Positions 62,849-64,000 of a DNA stretch of 64,000 nt are shown here, piece by piece; the first letter of the stretch is position 1; every line of letters starts with the position of its first letter. The translations under genes and the position numbers were made by a program. The notes under the pieces are model-generated. The model made no database searches. It saw nothing but the letters and a program-made list of their open reading frames with translations, and was not told where the DNA came from. This DNA is from an uncultured Actinomycetes bacterium (GTDB lineage Bacteria > Actinomycetota > Acidimicrobiia > Acidimicrobiales > RAAP-2): positions 208,464 through 272,463 of the forward strand of contig CAIKAC010000023.1 in assembly GCA_903825305.1 (NCBI GenBank), written 5' to 3'.

Positions 62849-62891
62849 CGCCCCCCCCAATCTCTTTGGCGCTACCTCGTAATGAAATTAC

Positions 62892-64000
62892 CTAGCGTGG
62901 CAAGTCCCTCCACGGGCCTCGGTCAGCGCGAGGCTCCATGGGAAGACCCAGTGCGCGCTCTCCCATGATGTTGCGCTGGATCTCATCTGATCCGCCAGCA
63001 ATGTGATATCCCGGTGCACCGAGGATGTGCTGCGTCCATGCCCAGGTTCCCCAATCGCCAGTATCAGCAGTGACGCGCGGACCAAGTATGGCCTCGGCGG
63101 TACGAGCGACCCGATCGAGTTGTTGGACCCACGCCAATTTCGCAATGGAGCCTTCGGGGCCTGGAGCAGCACCTGCCTTGCGAGACGCTTGCGTACGAAG
63201 CCCCGACATCTCCCCTACGCGCTCGCCGATGTAGACATCGACCATCTTCTGGCGAATCAAGGGGTCATCGGCGCCAAAGTGTTCGCCAAGGGCGCGGATT
63301 TCGCGCCACCCACCACCGATACGGTGCATGCGCGTTGAGTTACCCCGTTCAAAGCCCAGAGTGGTCAGCGTTACCTTCCACCCCTCTCCCACTTCGCCAA
63401 TGCGCATGGAGTCAGGAATTCGGACGTTGTTAAAGAAAACCTCGCAGAAGGACGATCCACCCGACATTTGGCGAATGGGTCGAATTTCTACCCCCGGTGT
63501 GTCCATCTTCAACATAAAGACGGTCATGCCAGCGTGCTTGACCACGTCAGGGTCGGTGCGGGTGATCAGCTCACCCCATTCGGCGAAGTGAGCGCCCGAA
63601 CTCCACACCTTCTGACCATTGATTACCCATTCATCGCCGTCGCGCTCAGCGCGCGTGGAGAGCGACGCCAAGTCAGAACCTGATCCAGGTTCAGAGAACA
63701 ACTGGCAGCAGAGTTCTTCGGTGCGCAAAAAACGCCGCATGAACAATTCACGCTGTTCGTCCGTTCCCATCAAGTTAATGGTCGGCGCAATCAGATTTTG
63801 GGTAATGGAAAATGTTTCGTGGTTGTCGGGCGTCACGTATTCCATTTCCAAGTCTTCAAAGGCATCTTTGTGGGCTTGGGTGAGACCTGCGCCACCCCAC
63901 GCTTGTGGCCACGTGATGGCACCAAAGCCAGCATCAGATTTTTTCTGCTGCCATGCCTTGGCTCTATCGAGCAGAGCTTTTTCGTCCTCGTAGGCAAGGT
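62892..64000 (-). CDS. Acyl-CoA dehydrogenase, N-terminus beyond the window
   Basis: About 369 residues are visible, open at base 64000. Flavin- and substrate-binding patterns: I-T-W-P-Q-A-W-G-G-A-G-L near the left edge, L-F-S-E-P-G-S-G-S-D-L-A-S-L, V-I-N-G-Q-K-V-W-S-S-G-A, E-V-F-F-N-N-V-R-I-P, and the C-terminal G-G-S-D-E-I-Q-R-N-I-M-G-E-R-A-L-G-L-P. It introduces a double bond in acyl-CoAs. Members of this type in actinobacteria can be heteromeric alpha-beta pairs for steroid acyl-CoAs; whether a partner lies beyond is not visible. A TTG internal start at 63851 is not the real start. Confidence 0.92.
   Translation of the reverse strand, partial: LAYEDEKALLDRAKAWQQKKSDAGFGAITWPQAWGGAGLTQAHKDAFEDLEMEYVTPDNHETFSITQNLIAPTINLMGTDEQRELFMRRFLRTEELCCQLFSEPGSGSDLASLSTRAERDGDEWVINGQKVWSSGAHFAEWGELITRTDPDVVKHAGMTVFMLKMDTPGVEIRPIRQMSGGSSFCEVFFNNVRIPDSMRIGEVGEGWKVTLTTLGFERGNSTRMHRIGGGWREIRALGEHFGADDPLIRQKMVDVYIGERVGEMSGLRTQASRKAGAAPGPEGSIAKLAWVQQLDRVARTAEAILGPRVTADTGDWGTWAWTQHILGAPGYHIAGGSDEIQRNIMGERALGLPMEPRADRGPWRDLPR

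Overview
The window looks like chromosomal DNA of a high-to-moderate GC Gram-positive bacterium of the phylum Actinobacteriota, most likely the class Acidimicrobiia (an Ilumatobacter-like lineage). The phylum is well supported by several markers: an MtrAB-type two-component pair, a class II DAHP synthase, a DtxR/IdeR-type regulator with a matching iron box, an mre-mrdA-radical SAM-DUF2344-rng-rplU-rpmA chain, a mycothiol-isomerase-like protein, DUF5679 and a mycofactocin-type SDR. The class assignment is inference from gene content and order. No rRNA, CRISPR, prophage or insertion sequence was seen.

Positions 1-34,000 are mostly housekeeping genes, largely on the minus strand. Reading along the minus strand from high to low coordinates they are: tig-clpP-clpX-folC-ndk; mreB-mreC-mreD-mrdA; two radical SAM/DUF2344 tRNA- or RNA-related genes; rng-rplU-rpmA; an inserted block (MFS exporter, HU, class III aminotransferase, DtxR-like regulator); obgE-proB-proA; a MoxR/CoxE pair with a phosphatase; aroG (plus strand); nadD-small membrane protein-rsfS; an MtrAB-like pair followed by a stub of a lipoprotein gene (plus strand); xerC; and rpsB with the first codons of tsf at the edge.

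Positions 34,000-46,300 hold four tRNA genes (Pro, Arg, His, Lys), an FTR1 iron permease with a clear iron box in its promoter, two aldehyde dehydrogenases, surE, an aldo/keto reductase, a DUF167 protein and a second two-component system. Next to that system sits a set of secreted or membrane proteins, including an L,D-transpeptidase.

Positions 46,300-64,000 form a catabolic region. It holds three cytochromes P450, a [3Fe-4S] ferredoxin, four short-chain dehydrogenases (one of mycofactocin type), an acyl-CoA ligase, an acyl-CoA dehydrogenase running off the end, a fused double CaiB/BaiF CoA-transferase, an APH-like kinase, and a DUF35/Cys-less thiolase pair resembling steroid side-chain retro-aldolases. 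Together these suggest oxidation, CoA activation and shortening of a hydrophobic substrate such as a sterol or terpenoid. Inside it sits the most unusual unit: a four-gene overlapping operon (49922-51520) in which an NTF2-like protein and an SDR are bracketed by two tiny desulforedoxin-like proteins. Good sigma-70-like promoters, one overlapping a perfect palindrome, can be read in several gaps of this region.
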